A DNA stretch of 33,042 bases from an uncultured Clostridia bacterium (GCA_949289625.1 CASEPH010000089.1:1-33042); one strand, 5' to 3'; positions 1 to 9,029 are shown, counted from the stretch's first letter. The notes: generated by a model from the letters alone, not told the origin. Translations and numbers: made by a program.

Positions 1-40
1 TACTAATCAAATACGAGCGATTATTAGCAGGAGGGATATC

Positions 41-1402
41 ATGTCGCAGCAAAACGATTTTTCAAAAGGCAGCATTCCAAAAACAATTACCAGACTTGCG
101 ATTCCCATGATTGCGGCCATGCTGGTCAACGCCCTGTATTCCGTGGTGGACCGAATTTACATCGGCCATCTGGAGGGGATTGGCCAGACGGCACTGACGG
201 GTATCGGTCTGTGCTATCCCATTACCATGGCCATCGCGGCCTTTTCCTATTTGGTGGGCAACGGAGGAGGACCACTGACTTCGATTCTGCGGGGCGCCAA
301 AGATGATGATGGCGCAGAAAAGGTCATTGGCAACAGCATCACGCTGCTGGTGATTTTCGGTGTAGTGGTGCCATTGATCTGCTTTTTGGTAAAAAAGCCG
401 GTGCTGTATCTCTTTGGCGCCAGCGACGCCACCTATCCTTATGCCGACGAATACATTACTATCTATTTGATGGGGTCCCTGTCGGTCATGCTTACGCTGG
501 GGCTCAACCCATTCTTAAATGCCCAGGGATTTACCAGAACTGGTATGATGACAGTTCTGATGGGTGCGGTATGTAATATTGTTTTGGATCCCATTTTTAT
601 CTTTGTATTTGATATGGGCGTAGCGGGCGCCGCCATTGCTACGGTGATTTCCCAGACGGTTTCGGCGGTGTGGGTGCTTCTGTTCTTAAAGGGCAAAAAG
701 AATTTGGTCCGGGTGCGGATGAAAAATCTTCGGCTCAATGGCCGTGTATCCAGCCGGATTATGAGCCTGGGCTTTTCCGGATTTATCATGAATATTACAG
801 AAGCAGCCATTTCCGCCGTATTCAATGCCAGCCTGAGTCTGTTTGGCGGCGATATCTATGTCACGGTGATGACGGTGGCCACCTCTGTAAACCAGATCAT
901 CATGATGCCCATGACCGGATTTGCCCAAGGAGCACAGCCGGTAACTGGATATAATTTTGGCGCCCGGGAATATGGTCGCGTGAAGGAGTGTTTTTGGTTC
1001 CTGGTGAAATTCTGCGTGGCTTACGCGGTGATCGCCTGGGGGGTTCTGATGCTGTTCCCTGCACAGCTGATCAAGATTTTTAACAGTGATCCAGATTTGA
1101 TAGAGGTAGCAGTCCCCATGTTCCGCGTGTTCTTCTGCCTGTATTTCGTTATGTGTCTGCAAATGTCCGCCCAGAATACCTTTGTGGCCATGGGAGAGGC
1201 GAAAATGGCCACCTTCTTTGCCTTGTTCCGTAAAGTGGTACTGCTGATTCCGTTGATTCTCATTTTGCCTAGAATCGGGTTTGGCATCACCGGCGTATTT
1301 GCGGCGGAGCCGGTGGCAGACACCATTTCTGCCATTACCTGCTTTACCACGTTTATGCTTACGGCCTACCGTAAGCTGGGGAAGACACCTGCGAAACAGT
1401 AA
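41..1402 (+). CDS. MATE family multidrug/Na+ (or H+) antiporter
   Basis: A 453-residue inner-membrane protein that probably exports organic cations or drugs in exchange for Na+ or H+. The N-terminus (IPKTITRLAIPMIAAMLVN, then VDRIYIGHL) is the usual MATE opening, followed by about twelve hydrophobic segments arranged as two similar halves; length is typical of the family. The ATG at 41 follows AGGAGGG with a 6-nt gap. It begins close to the left edge, so its promoter may lie outside the window. An ABC-F gene follows 35 nt downstream, so the two are probably co-transcribed. The transported substrate cannot be inferred from sequence. Confidence 0.93.
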   Translation: MSQQNDFSKGSIPKTITRLAIPMIAAMLVNALYSVVDRIYIGHLEGIGQTALTGIGLCYPITMAIAAFSYLVGNGGGPLTSILRGAKDDDGAEKVIGNSITLLVIFGVVVPLICFLVKKPVLYLFGASDATYPYADEYITIYLMGSLSVMLTLGLNPFLNAQGFTRTGMMTVLMGAVCNIVLDPIFIFVFDMGVAGAAIATVISQTVSAVWVLLFLKGKKNLVRVRMKNLRLNGRVSSRIMSLGFSGFIMNITEAAISAVFNASLSLFGGDIYVTVMTVATSVNQIIMMPMTGFAQGAQPVTGYNFGAREYGRVKECFWFLVKFCVAYAVIAWGVLMLFPAQLIKIFNSDPDLIEVAVPMFRVFFCLYFVMCLQMSAQNTFVAMGEAKMATFFALFRKVVLLIPLILILPRIGFGITGVFAAEPVADTISAITCFTTFMLTAYRKLGKTPAKQ

Positions 1403-1437
1403 TTGAAGAGACAGCATACAGCGAAAGGTGGAACGAT

Positions 1438-3225
1438 ATGCTTCTGTCGGCGGAACATCTTGACAAAAACTACGGCACCAAGACTTTGCTTTCCGATGTG
1501 AGTCTGTATTTGAACCCGGGGGATAAGATCGGTGTGATCGGCGTCAACGGTACCGGTAAGAGTACCTTGCTGCGGATCTGCGCGGGGGAAGAACAGCCAG
1601 ATGGGGGCCGGGTCTCTCTGGATCCCAATGTCCAGGTGAGCTTTCTGCGGCAGAATCCGGAGATGGAGCCGGAGGCCACCATCCTCGAACAGATGTTTTT
1701 GGGGTATCCGGCGGAATTTCGTGCCCTGAAGGAATACGAGGCTAAGACCATGCTCATGCGACTGGGGCTGGAGGATACTGCCAAGAAGATCGGAACTCTT
1801 TCCGGTGGACAGAAAAAACGAGTGGCCTTGGCCATGGCGTTGATCCATCCGGCGGATGTGTTGATTCTGGACGAGCCCACCAACCATCTGGACACCTATA
1901 TGGTGGAGTGGCTGGAACAGTGGCTACAGCAGTTTCGGGGCGGCGTGCTGATGGTGACCCACGACCGATATTTTTTGGAGCGGGTTTGTAACCGCATTGC
2001 CCAGATTGAGCGGGGGAAGATCTATTTTTATGAAGCCAACTATTCCAAATATCTGGAGCTGCGGCAGCAGCGGTATGACTATGCGGAGGCTGCGGAGCGA
2101 AAGCGGCAGACGTTGCTGCGGCGGGAATACCAGTGGATCATCCGAGGACCTCAGGCTCGGGGCACCAAGGCCAAGGATCGGATCCGGCGGTATGCGGAAC
2201 TGAAGAATCAGGAGGCGCCGGAGCAGCAGGCCCAAGCCCAGATTGGAGCCATGGCCTCCCGTTTGGGCAAAAAGACGGTGGAACTGGAAAACGTCACAAA
2301 GTCCTATGATGGAAAGATCGTGTTGCAGCCTTTTTCCTACCGATTTCTCCGGCAGGATCGTATCGGCGTGGTGGGACGGAATGGTGCGGGAAAATCCACT
2401 TTGCTGAACTTGATTGCTGGTGTGCTGAAACCGGACAGCGGCAGTGTGGAAGTAGGGGAGACCGTAAAGATCGGCTACTTTTCCCAAGAGGCCAGGGAAC
2501 TGGACCCCAATCAGCGGCCCTACGATTATATCCACGAGATTGCCGGCTCCGTGCGGACCCAAGAGGGCACCTTTACGGCCAGCCAAATGCTGGAGCGGTT
2601 TCTCTTTGACGGAGACTTGCAGTATAGCCGCATCGGCGCCCTCAGCGGCGGAGAACGGCGGCGGCTGTATCTGCTGGGGATTCTGATGGGCGCTCCCAAT
2701 ATGCTGCTGCTGGACGAGCCCACCAACGACCTGGATATTGAGACCCTGACGGTGTTGGAGGACTATCTGGCCAGTTTTGATGGCATTGTGGTGGCGGTGA
2801 GCCATGACCGGTATTTTCTGGACAAGGTGGCGGAGCAGATCTTCGCGGTGGAGGACAGCGGTGTCATTACCCGATATACCGGTGGTTATGGGGATTATTT
2901 GGAGAAGCGAACGGAGCAGACCCGTGCTTCCGAACGCCAGGAGAAGAAGGAGACCAAAACTCCAAGGCAGCGGCAGCAGCGTCTGCGGCTTTCCTATCAG
3001 GAACAGCGGGAATATGATACCATCGAGGCGGAGATCGGGGAGCTGGAAGAGAAACTGGAACAGCTGTCCAAGGACATGGAGGCCTCTGCCACGGACTATG
3101 CGGCATTGGAGCGCCTGGGGAAAGAACAGGAAACGTTGGAAGAGCAGCTGGATGCAAAGATGGAACGCTGGATGTATCTCAGCGACCTGGTGGAGAAAAT
3201 TGCCGCACAAAAGCAGGAATCGTGA
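1438..3225 (+). CDS. ABC-F family ATP-binding protein (ribosome-associated, Uup-like)
   Basis: A 595-residue soluble protein with two ABC ATPase domains and no membrane segment. Walker A motifs are GVNGTGKST (about residue 35) and GRNGAGKST (about residue 315); signatures are LSGGQKKR and LSGGERRR; Walker B/D-loop motifs are LDEPTNHLD and LDEPTNDLD. Between the domains is the charged arginine-rich linker typical of ABC-F proteins, and the last ~90 residues form a charged coiled coil as in Uup. ABC-F proteins act at the ribosomal E site in translation rescue or antibiotic protection. No clear resistance subtype (Vga, Msr, OptrA) is recognised, so a housekeeping Uup-like role is more likely. 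An AAAGGTGG ribosome-binding site precedes the ATG. Confidence 0.93.
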   Translation: MLLSAEHLDKNYGTKTLLSDVSLYLNPGDKIGVIGVNGTGKSTLLRICAGEEQPDGGRVSLDPNVQVSFLRQNPEMEPEATILEQMFLGYPAEFRALKEYEAKTMLMRLGLEDTAKKIGTLSGGQKKRVALAMALIHPADVLILDEPTNHLDTYMVEWLEQWLQQFRGGVLMVTHDRYFLERVCNRIAQIERGKIYFYEANYSKYLELRQQRYDYAEAAERKRQTLLRREYQWIIRGPQARGTKAKDRIRRYAELKNQEAPEQQAQAQIGAMASRLGKKTVELENVTKSYDGKIVLQPFSYRFLRQDRIGVVGRNGAGKSTLLNLIAGVLKPDSGSVEVGETVKIGYFSQEARELDPNQRPYDYIHEIAGSVRTQEGTFTASQMLERFLFDGDLQYSRIGALSGGERRRLYLLGILMGAPNMLLLDEPTNDLDIETLTVLEDYLASFDGIVVAVSHDRYFLDKVAEQIFAVEDSGVITRYTGGYGDYLEKRTEQTRASERQEKKETKTPRQRQQRLRLSYQEQREYDTIEAEIGELEEKLEQLSKDMEASATDYAALERLGKEQETLEEQLDAKMERWMYLSDLVEKIAAQKQES

Positions 3226-3248
3226 TAGACAAAGGGAGGAAAAACGTT

Positions 3249-3788
3249 ATGATTATTCCGCTGGATCTGGAGCACTTGCCGGATGTAAATCGGGCGAATG
3301 AGCCCTTTATGGTAATAGGCCGGCTGCTGCCGACCTATGTAGACGGAAAATGGTCCTGGAGGGAGGAGTTGCTGCCTGAGCCTTGGGAAAAACGCTATGC
3401 GGATGACGAGGAGGACTATCGTACCTATGTGGACAGCTCGGATCGAGTGATATTTCTGGATTATGAAGACGGAACGTGCGCAGGACAGATTATTCTTCGA
3501 CGAGACTGGAACTATTACGCATTTGTTGAGGATATTTCCGTAGCGGCGGCGTATCGCGGAAAGGGTGTTGGGACACAACTCATGGAGCGGGCCAAAGCTT
3601 GGGCACGGGAAAAAAGTCTTGGCGGTTTGGCGTTGGAGACTCAGGACAACAATTTGTTGGCCTGCCGATTTTATCAAAAATGCGGTATGGAGATCGGAGC
3701 GGTTAATTCCATGCTCTACAAAAACGCGCCGAAGCCCTGGTGTGATGAAATTGCTATATTCTGGTACTTAAAATTTGACCAGAAATAA
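3249..3788 (+). CDS. GNAT family N-acetyltransferase
   Basis: A 179-residue acetyltransferase of the GNAT fold. The acetyl-CoA-binding signature is seen as VAAAYRGKGVGTQLMERAKAWA (quoted in part: R-G-K-G-V-G-T), preceded by EDISV and followed by LETQDNNLLACRFYQKCGM, a typical motif B ending. The start is set at the ATG at 3249 because AAAGGGAGGA lies just upstream; an in-frame GTG at 3222 overlaps the ABC-F stop and has no ribosome-binding site. The acyl acceptor is unknown. It is the last gene of the left-hand plus-strand group and is followed at once by a strong terminator. Confidence 0.88.
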   Translation: MIIPLDLEHLPDVNRANEPFMVIGRLLPTYVDGKWSWREELLPEPWEKRYADDEEDYRTYVDSSDRVIFLDYEDGTCAGQIILRRDWNYYAFVEDISVAAAYRGKGVGTQLMERAKAWAREKSLGGLALETQDNNLLACRFYQKCGMEIGAVNSMLYKNAPKPWCDEIAIFWYLKFDQK

Positions 3789-3793
3789 ATATG

Positions 3794-3831
3794 GACGCGC
3801 TGCAAAAGGTGTTTTTGTAGCGCGTCTATTT
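3794..3831. terminator. Rho-independent terminator, probably bidirectional
   Basis: Stem GACGCGCT..AGCGCGTC extends through a G-T wobble into CAAAA/TTTTG, with a loop of about 5 nt, and is followed by TATTTTATAAT. It sits 6 nt after the GNAT stop and between two convergent genes, so it can serve both strands. Confidence 0.85.
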
Positions 3832-3885
3832 TATAATGCTGTTCTAAAGCTGGGGTCTCTCATGAAGCACCCCAAACAAAGGGAA

Positions 3886-4818
3886 TTAACCGAAGAGTCC
3901 TGTCCGGTCCAGCATGACCAGCATTCGAATGGTATCCTCTCCCAGATCCAGCACCAGATCCTCTCCGGTGCCCTCTCGGCCATTGAGAATTTTCTTTTCA
4001 ATCAACTTGTTCAACGTTTGCCGGTATAATTCACTTGTTACATCGCCCAGAGTGTGATACCTGGTCTCCTGTGGATATTCCACCCAATACCCCCTCTCAT
4101 CAAAATAGTAGGATTTCCCGTCAATTTTAACCCATTGTTTTTTCGGCTTGGTGCCGTCGGCATAACGATACCACCAGCCGGTTTCATCCTTTTGCCAGCC
4201 TGCCTTTTCGGACTCCGGTTCCAGCAGGGCCGTGTTTTTCAGTTCGTTCATGTCAAACTTTCCGCTGAGGCCGGCAATGGTGCCGGAGCCGCTATACTGC
4301 CAGATGTCATAGCCAGAGAGATTGGGGCTGGATGCGTATTGGGCGTACCAAACTGTATATCCTGCAAGAACGCTGGAATCCACCATGGTACGATAATAGT
4401 CCAGATTGTAGTAGATCCCCGGGGTATAGCCGCCGGTACGGATCTCCTCCAGAAATGCCCGGGCAAACTGGTTGTATTCCGTCTTGCCCAGGGTGACGCC
4501 CTGCTCCTTGGCGTATCGGATGGTGTCGTATTCAAAGTCGTAGAACACGGGAAGTTTGATCTCGTATCCTTTAATGGTCTCCATGCATTTTTTTGCTTCC
4601 TGCCGGGCGGAAGCTGCGTCCAGGGCGTAGGAAAACCAGTAGATTCCTACCGGGATCCCCTGGGCCAACGCTCCCTTGATGTTGGCCGAGAATTGGCTGT
4701 CCACTTGATAACGGCCATAGCCTGCCCGGATAATGGCGAAGGATATGCCTGCCGCCTTGATCTTGGCCCAATCAATGACGCCATTGGCATAGCTAACGTC
4801 AATGCCTTTCATGCTCAT
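3886..4818 (-). CDS. GH25 lysozyme (endolysin-like muramidase) with cell-wall-binding repeat
   Basis: A 310-residue peptidoglycan hydrolase of glycosyl hydrolase family 25. Family catalytic positions are visible as Asp7 in KGIDVSYANG and the DxE pair Asp94/Glu96 in PVFYDFEYD. The catalytic barrel ends near residue 200 (YDIWQYSGSG). Residues ~207-248 form choline-binding-type repeats (GWQKDETGWWYRYADG, then WVKIDGKSYYFDERG), and a short C-terminal segment looks helical. There is no signal peptide, so export would depend on the holin encoded immediately upstream; its ATG overlaps the holin stop (ATGA). A GGAGGG site lies 6 nt before the ATG. No other phage gene is nearby. Confidence 0.9.
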   Translation of the reverse strand: MSMKGIDVSYANGVIDWAKIKAAGISFAIIRAGYGRYQVDSQFSANIKGALAQGIPVGIYWFSYALDAASARQEAKKCMETIKGYEIKLPVFYDFEYDTIRYAKEQGVTLGKTEYNQFARAFLEEIRTGGYTPGIYYNLDYYRTMVDSSVLAGYTVWYAQYASSPNLSGYDIWQYSGSGTIAGLSGKFDMNELKNTALLEPESEKAGWQKDETGWWYRYADGTKPKKQWVKIDGKSYYFDERGYWVEYPQETRYHTLGDVTSELYRQTLNKLIEKKILNGREGTGEDLVLDLGEDTIRMLVMLDRTGLFG

Positions 4819-5081
4819 GATTTACCCTCCTTGATTTGCTTGCAGGCCTGATGGGCGCCGGTGGCGGCAAGACCAGCCGCTACCCCTACGCTGGCTGCGG
4901 TGATGGGATCGCTGGCGGGAAAGCCAGGCATGGTGTAAAGCCCCACCACGCCCAATATACCACCAAAGATGCCACAGATCAGCGGAATCCATTTGTTGCC
5001 CAGAGGACTGAGCTTAACGGCTTGACCTAAGAGGCCACTCAATGCGGTAATGGCAGCCACGCCGGTAATTCCAATGTTCAA
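4815..5081 (-). CDS. Small holin-like membrane protein
   Basis: An 88-residue protein with two or three hydrophobic segments (roughly residues 2-22, 30-50 and 60-75) and a charged C-terminus ending KQIKEGKS, the layout of a class I/II phage holin. The start is TTG at 5081: AGGAGG lies 8 nt upstream, whereas the longer reading from 5132 has no ribosome-binding site and adds a polar tail. It overlaps the endolysin start by 4 nt, so the two are translationally coupled. Sequence similarity to a named holin family is not certain; the call rests on topology and on pairing with the GH25 enzyme. Confidence 0.75.
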   Translation of the reverse strand: MNIGITGVAAITALSGLLGQAVKLSPLGNKWIPLICGIFGGILGVVGLYTMPGFPASDPITAASVGVAAGLAATGAHQACKQIKEGKS

Positions 5082-5170
5082 TTTGCACACCTCCTGAAGT
5101 GTATGCTTTGCCCGGCAATGCCAGGCTGCCATATTCTATGCGAGGAGGAGGGGCGGTGTGCCTGCGTATA

Positions 5171-5188
5171 AATTCTGATAGGAGAATT
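5171..5188. promoter_or_regulatory. Inverted repeat upstream of the 5275 flavoprotein (possible operator)
   Basis: AATTCT-N6-AGAATT lies about 85 nt before the flavoprotein start. A -10-like TATGAT is present at 5227-5232 but no convincing -35 at normal spacing. The repeat does not resemble the LysR operator found further right. Confidence 0.25.
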
Positions 5189-5274
5189 GTGCAAATTGAT
5201 ACTTTTTTCAGAGTCGGTCTGTATGGTATGATATAAAAAATATGTATACAAATAATCCATGGGAGGCAAGATCT

Positions 5275-6822
5275 ATGAAACATATGAGCTGTGATATTGT
5301 GGTCATCGGCGGCGGTGGAAGCGGCTTGGTGGCTGGGTGCCGGGCGGCGGACCTAGGGAAATCCGTCATCGTGCTGGAAAAGGATAAGCGGGCGCTGGGC
5401 GGCGGCATGAATATGGCCTCCACCATGCGGACCTTTGGCAGCCGGTGGCAGAAGGAGCGGAATCTGCCGGATACCACCATGCTGTATCTCCGCAACCGGA
5501 TGGATGAGACCTTCTGGCGGATCGACCGGAAGCTGGCGGTGAACGTGATCCGGGGTACCGGACAGTTTTTTGACTGGTTCTGCGATATCGCGCCCCAGGA
5601 GGTGATCGACCGGTTCACCGTGGGAAGATATGTGTTTGATGAAGAATCTGACGGTCCTCTGGGGCCCCAGTGCAGCGCCCATGGAGATGAAAAAGAAATG
5701 GCCAATGGCGGCGCCAGTCACGGAAAGGGCGGTGGACGTCTGATTGTGGAGACCACGGCCCAGGTGCTCCAGGACAAAGGCGGCACAATCCTGATGGATA
5801 CGGTGACAGATCAGATCCTGATGGAAAAGGGCAAGGTGGCAGGCGTCCGGGCTAGACAGGGCGAGGAGGAGCTGGAAATCTCCTGCAAGGCCGTCATTTT
5901 GGCCTGCGGTAGCTGGATCCGCAACCAGGAGGTGGTTCGGAAATACTATCCCGAGCTGGCGGCAGCCCAGCCCTATATGGGTGAGAGTCCCCACATGAAC
6001 CGAAACTACACCGGCGACGGTCTTTTCCTGGCCAAAGACACCGGGGCCAAAATGGATGAGACCAATATGACCATCCGGATGATGGGACCCATGACCATGT
6101 GCCGCAGCCGGGTGATGGGAGATATGGCAAACTCCGCCTATTCGATTTATGTCAACCAGTCTGGGAAACGCTATATCTGCGAGGGCTCTCAGCTTCGGAT
6201 CGGCGTCTTTGATTCCGGCTCTGTTCAGGTGGAGCAGCCAGAAGGAAAGGTCTATGTGATCTTTGATGAAAATGCTCTGGAGCACGCCGTAGCGGATGGG
6301 GAGAATCAGCCCCAGCCTCAGTTGGCGATGCCCTTCGGCGCCAGCCATTTTCCTGCCACCATGGAGGAGGTCCATCAGGATATGGACCCTGCGCTGGAAA
6401 AGAAGGATGGCGTGATCTTCCGGGCGGACACGGTGGAGGAACTGGCCCAGCAGATGGGCTTGGATCCTCAGGCCCTCCGGGAGACGGTGGATACCTATAA
6501 CCGGAACTGTGCCGAAGGCATGGATTGGGACTGCTTCAAGCCCTCGGAATGGCTTCAGCCCATGAACAAGGCTCCTTTCTACGGCGTCAAGGCCTCCCTA
6601 GGCACAGACGGTGCCTTCGGCGGCGTGGAGATCGACGAACATATGCGGGCTAAGGCAGCAGATGGCGGTGTGGTAGATGGCCTGTATGTGGTGGGAGATT
6701 TGGCCTCAGGCCGGTTTATCAACATGGCCGGCATCAAAAAGCAGATCCTCAACGACATGTCCTTTGCCCTGTCCAGCGGCTACCTGGCAGCGGAGGATGC
6801 TGCCGCTTATCTCGAAAGTTAA
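5275..6822 (+). CDS. FAD-dependent oxidoreductase, FAD_binding_2 (fumarate reductase / ketosteroid dehydrogenase-like) family
   Basis: A 515-residue cytoplasmic flavoprotein. The dinucleotide-binding motif DIVVIGGGGSGLVAG is at residues 7-21 with the acidic ribose-binding Glu35 (VLEK); the C-terminal FAD contact is DGLYVVGDLASGRF. The family includes fumarate and urocanate reductases and 3-ketosteroid dehydrogenases, which move hydride to or from activated C=C bonds. There is no Tat signal, haem or covalent-FMN domain, so the electron donor must be another protein or a pyridine nucleotide. It shares TDGAFGG and the general layout with the flavoprotein at 11610-13271. The start is the ATG at 5275, 8 nt after GGGAGG; an upstream in-frame ATG at 5242 lacks a site. 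Substrate unknown. Confidence 0.85.
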   Translation: MKHMSCDIVVIGGGGSGLVAGCRAADLGKSVIVLEKDKRALGGGMNMASTMRTFGSRWQKERNLPDTTMLYLRNRMDETFWRIDRKLAVNVIRGTGQFFDWFCDIAPQEVIDRFTVGRYVFDEESDGPLGPQCSAHGDEKEMANGGASHGKGGGRLIVETTAQVLQDKGGTILMDTVTDQILMEKGKVAGVRARQGEEELEISCKAVILACGSWIRNQEVVRKYYPELAAAQPYMGESPHMNRNYTGDGLFLAKDTGAKMDETNMTIRMMGPMTMCRSRVMGDMANSAYSIYVNQSGKRYICEGSQLRIGVFDSGSVQVEQPEGKVYVIFDENALEHAVADGENQPQPQLAMPFGASHFPATMEEVHQDMDPALEKKDGVIFRADTVEELAQQMGLDPQALRETVDTYNRNCAEGMDWDCFKPSEWLQPMNKAPFYGVKASLGTDGAFGGVEIDEHMRAKAADGGVVDGLYVVGDLASGRFINMAGIKKQILNDMSFALSSGYLAAEDAAAYLES

Positions 6823-6830
6823 GGAGTCGC

Positions 6831-6859
6831 TTGTATTTTTCGGGAAAATCGAGTATGAT
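6831..6859 (+). promoter_or_regulatory. Sigma-A promoter for the 6971 gene
   Basis: TTGTAT (6831-6836), 17-nt spacer, TATGAT (6854-6859), just after the flavoprotein stop. This suggests the small downstream gene has its own promoter. Confidence 0.55.
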
Positions 6860-6970
6860 AAGGGACGGGAAGGGGAAAGCTCTTCCCGTCTCCTTGTTTG
6901 TAGTGAAAGAAGATTTTTGAATAATCGTTCCGCAAGACAAGGAAGACATGGCGGAGGGAAGTGGGAAAGT

Positions 6971-7279
6971 ATGACAAAGCTGGAAATGGAATTTACCCAA
7001 GCGCTGCTGGCATGTTTGGAGAAAGCCCAGGCATGTACTGGACTTACAGAGACCCGAGTGAAGGAACAGGCCCAAAAGGAGGGCGGGGCCAAGGCATTAC
7101 AGCGGCTTTGGGACAGACAACAGCTGACTCGACAGTTCGGGATTCTGGCGCAGCAGAATAAGCTGGATCTCAGTCCAGAGTATTTGGCGACCCGTGGCCG
7201 ATATGCCCCGCTGTTTACGGATGATCAGGTGAATTTTTGCCTGGAAGCTCTTTTGGAGGCTGGGGCGTTTTCCATTTAA
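6971..7279 (+). CDS. Small soluble protein of unknown function
   Basis: A 102-residue protein that I do not recognise. It is mostly helical and charged in the first 60 residues (MTKLEMEFTQALLACLEKAQ..), followed by LDLSPEYLATRGRYAPLF and a final helix. No signal peptide, membrane segment, cysteine cluster or catalytic motif is seen. The ATG at 6971 has a GGAGGG and a GGGAA stretch upstream; the long in-frame extension leftwards overlaps the flavoprotein gene and is not credible. It sits between a flavoprotein and htrA with its own likely promoter. Confidence 0.65.
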   Translation: MTKLEMEFTQALLACLEKAQACTGLTETRVKEQAQKEGGAKALQRLWDRQQLTRQFGILAQQNKLDLSPEYLATRGRYAPLFTDDQVNFCLEALLEAGAFSI

Positions 7280-7315
7280 GGGAAGAAAATATTTCAAATA
7301 AAGTTCAAATAACGT

Positions 7316-7344
7316 TTGGACAATGGTCATACTTTGGACATAAT
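7316..7344 (+). promoter_or_regulatory. Sigma-A promoter of htrA with a direct repeat
   Basis: TTGGAC (7316-7321), 17-nt spacer, CATAAT (7339-7344). The octamer TTTGGACA occurs at 7315-7322 and again at 7333-7340, 18 nt apart. It may be a regulator site or chance. Confidence 0.5.
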
Positions 7345-7395
7345 TAGAAACTACTATGAAGCCATAAATAAAGTCCACCAAAGGAGCGGAACATT

Positions 7396-8970
7396 ATGAG
7401 CAGTGAATATGATTACAACAACAATTATCGGCCAGAGCAGCAAGGCCCTGACAATACGAATCAGAACAACGTGGATTCTCAGAATACTTGGAACGCATCT
7501 GGCGCGTCTCAGGATGGCGGTGCCTATCGCATGAGCGGCAGCGAGATCCCCGGAGCAGAGCAGAACGGTCCTGTCTATACTGCCGGAGGTAATACAGAGA
7601 CTTCTGGGTCCCGGGATCCCGGGTATGGCGGGTATAATGGCTACAGCGGTTATGGCGCAACAGAGCCCCGGCCCAATCCCATGGAGCACTACAATGTCAC
7701 GCCGCCACAGCCGGAGAAGAAGAAAAGCGGCGGCGGAAAGCGGATCATAGCTGTTGCCATTGTATGTGCGCTGATTGGCGGTTTGGGCGGCGGTGCTGCG
7801 GTGGGCATGGCGCTGCGGGGTGGCAATTCCACCGAGCAGCAAACAACAGAGAATGCCACTGTGGCAGCGCAGAATAGCGAGAAGGAAGATGCGCCCACGG
7901 AGACAGCAAGCAACATTAACAGCACGGTGATCGACGTGACCACCAATTCTGAAACCACCACCATGACGCCCCAGGACGTCTATGAGCAGTATGTCAACGC
8001 GGTGGTTGCCATCTCCAATGAAGGAACCACCACCAACGTATTTGGCCAGGTCTCTGAGACAGCGTCTTCCGGCAGCGGCTTTATCATTACGGAGGACGGC
8101 TATATCGTCACCAACAACCATGTGGTGGAGGACGCCCAAAAGCTGACGGTCACCATGACCAGCGGCGAAGAGTATGAAGCCACCGTCATTGGTGCCGATG
8201 AGGAAAACGATGTAGCGCTGATCAAGATTGACGCCACCGGCCTTCCCACGGTGTCCATCGGCGACTCTGACGGGATCGAGGTTGGCGAGCAGGTCTGCGC
8301 CATCGGCAATCCGCTGGGTGAATTGACCAATACGCTGACGGTGGGATATGTGTCCGCTCTGGACCGGGCGATCAATGAAAACGGTACCCCCATCAATATG
8401 TTCCAGACCGACTGCGCCATCAACTCCGGTAACTCCGGTGGCCCCATCTTTGATATGCATGGCAATGTGGTGGGCATCACTACCGCCAAGTATTCATCCA
8501 GCGGAAGCTCCTATTCCGCTTCCATTGAGGGCATCGGCTTCTGTATCCCCATCAATGACGCCATGGACATTGTCAGCGACCTTTTGGAATATGGCTACGT
8601 CAAGGGCCGTCCTTCCCTGGGCATCACCTGCCAGGCCATTTCCTCCACAGTGACTCAGTACTATAACTTGCCCACCGGTATCTATGTCAACGCAGTGGAG
8701 GCCGGTTCTGCAGCGGATAACGCAGGCATTATGGAAGGTGATATTATCACCGCAGTAGACGGCACGGAAGTGCAGAGTGTCACGGATTTCAAGGCCCTTT
8801 TGAAGAACTATGAGGCTGGCGATACGGCCACGCTGTCCATCTATCGCAGCTCCAGTGCCGAGACGCTGGATGTCTCCATCACCTTTGATGAGAAGACGAT
8901 GACTACGGAAGCCAGCACGGAGACCCAAACGCAAGAGATGGTTCCTCAAATGCCTGGAGATATGTCCTGA
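7396..8970 (+). CDS. htrA: Membrane-anchored HtrA/DegP-like serine protease with PDZ domain
   Basis: A 524-residue protease/chaperone of family S1C, acting outside the membrane on misfolded exported proteins. Residues 1-110 are a low-complexity Asn/Gly/Tyr/Pro-rich cytoplasmic tail, residues ~116-138 a single membrane segment (IIAVAIVCALIGGLGGG), then an acidic Ser/Thr linker. The trypsin-like domain shows the triad His242 (NNHVVEDA), Asp272 (NDVALIKID) and Ser347 (NSGNSGGP). A PDZ domain follows (GSAADNAGIMEGDIITAVDG). The architecture matches Firmicute HtrA/HtrB/YycK. AAAGGAG lies 8-9 nt before the ATG. It is transcribed alone and closed by a strong terminator. Confidence 0.95.
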   Translation: MSSEYDYNNNYRPEQQGPDNTNQNNVDSQNTWNASGASQDGGAYRMSGSEIPGAEQNGPVYTAGGNTETSGSRDPGYGGYNGYSGYGATEPRPNPMEHYNVTPPQPEKKKSGGGKRIIAVAIVCALIGGLGGGAAVGMALRGGNSTEQQTTENATVAAQNSEKEDAPTETASNINSTVIDVTTNSETTTMTPQDVYEQYVNAVVAISNEGTTTNVFGQVSETASSGSGFIITEDGYIVTNNHVVEDAQKLTVTMTSGEEYEATVIGADEENDVALIKIDATGLPTVSIGDSDGIEVGEQVCAIGNPLGELTNTLTVGYVSALDRAINENGTPINMFQTDCAINSGNSGGPIFDMHGNVVGITTAKYSSSGSSYSASIEGIGFCIPINDAMDIVSDLLEYGYVKGRPSLGITCQAISSTVTQYYNLPTGIYVNAVEAGSAADNAGIMEGDIITAVDGTEVQSVTDFKALLKNYEAGDTATLSIYRSSSAETLDVSITFDEKTMTTEASTETQTQEMVPQMPGDMS

Positions 8971-8990
8971 TCCGATTATACAAAGGTTTT

Positions 8991-9029
8991 ATTCTGCCGA
9001 AGCAGTCTTGCTGCTTCGGCGGAATTTTT
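8991..9029 (+). terminator. Rho-independent terminator after htrA
   Basis: A 15-bp stem (core GCCGAAGCAG / CTGCTTCGGC, one T-G wobble), loop TCTTG, followed by TTTTT. The LysR-type operator of the next operon starts at the next base. Confidence 0.85.

Noticed and set aside
686..1417. Long antisense reading frame opposite the MATE gene
   Set aside because: Histidine/glutamine-rich translation typical of a shadow frame, no ribosome-binding site, and the plus frame is a clear transporter. The same holds for the long minus-strand frames opposite the ABC-F, flavoprotein and lipoprotein genes.
3886..5081. Prophage or gene-transfer-agent region
   Set aside because: Only the holin-like and lysozyme genes are present; no structural, replication or integration genes and no attachment repeats were seen.
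5079..5198. Inverted copies of TGTGCAAATTG at 5079-5089 and 5188-5198
   Set aside because: One copy lies over the holin start codon, the arms are about 100 nt apart, and no further symmetry or function is apparent; probably chance in AT-rich sequence.
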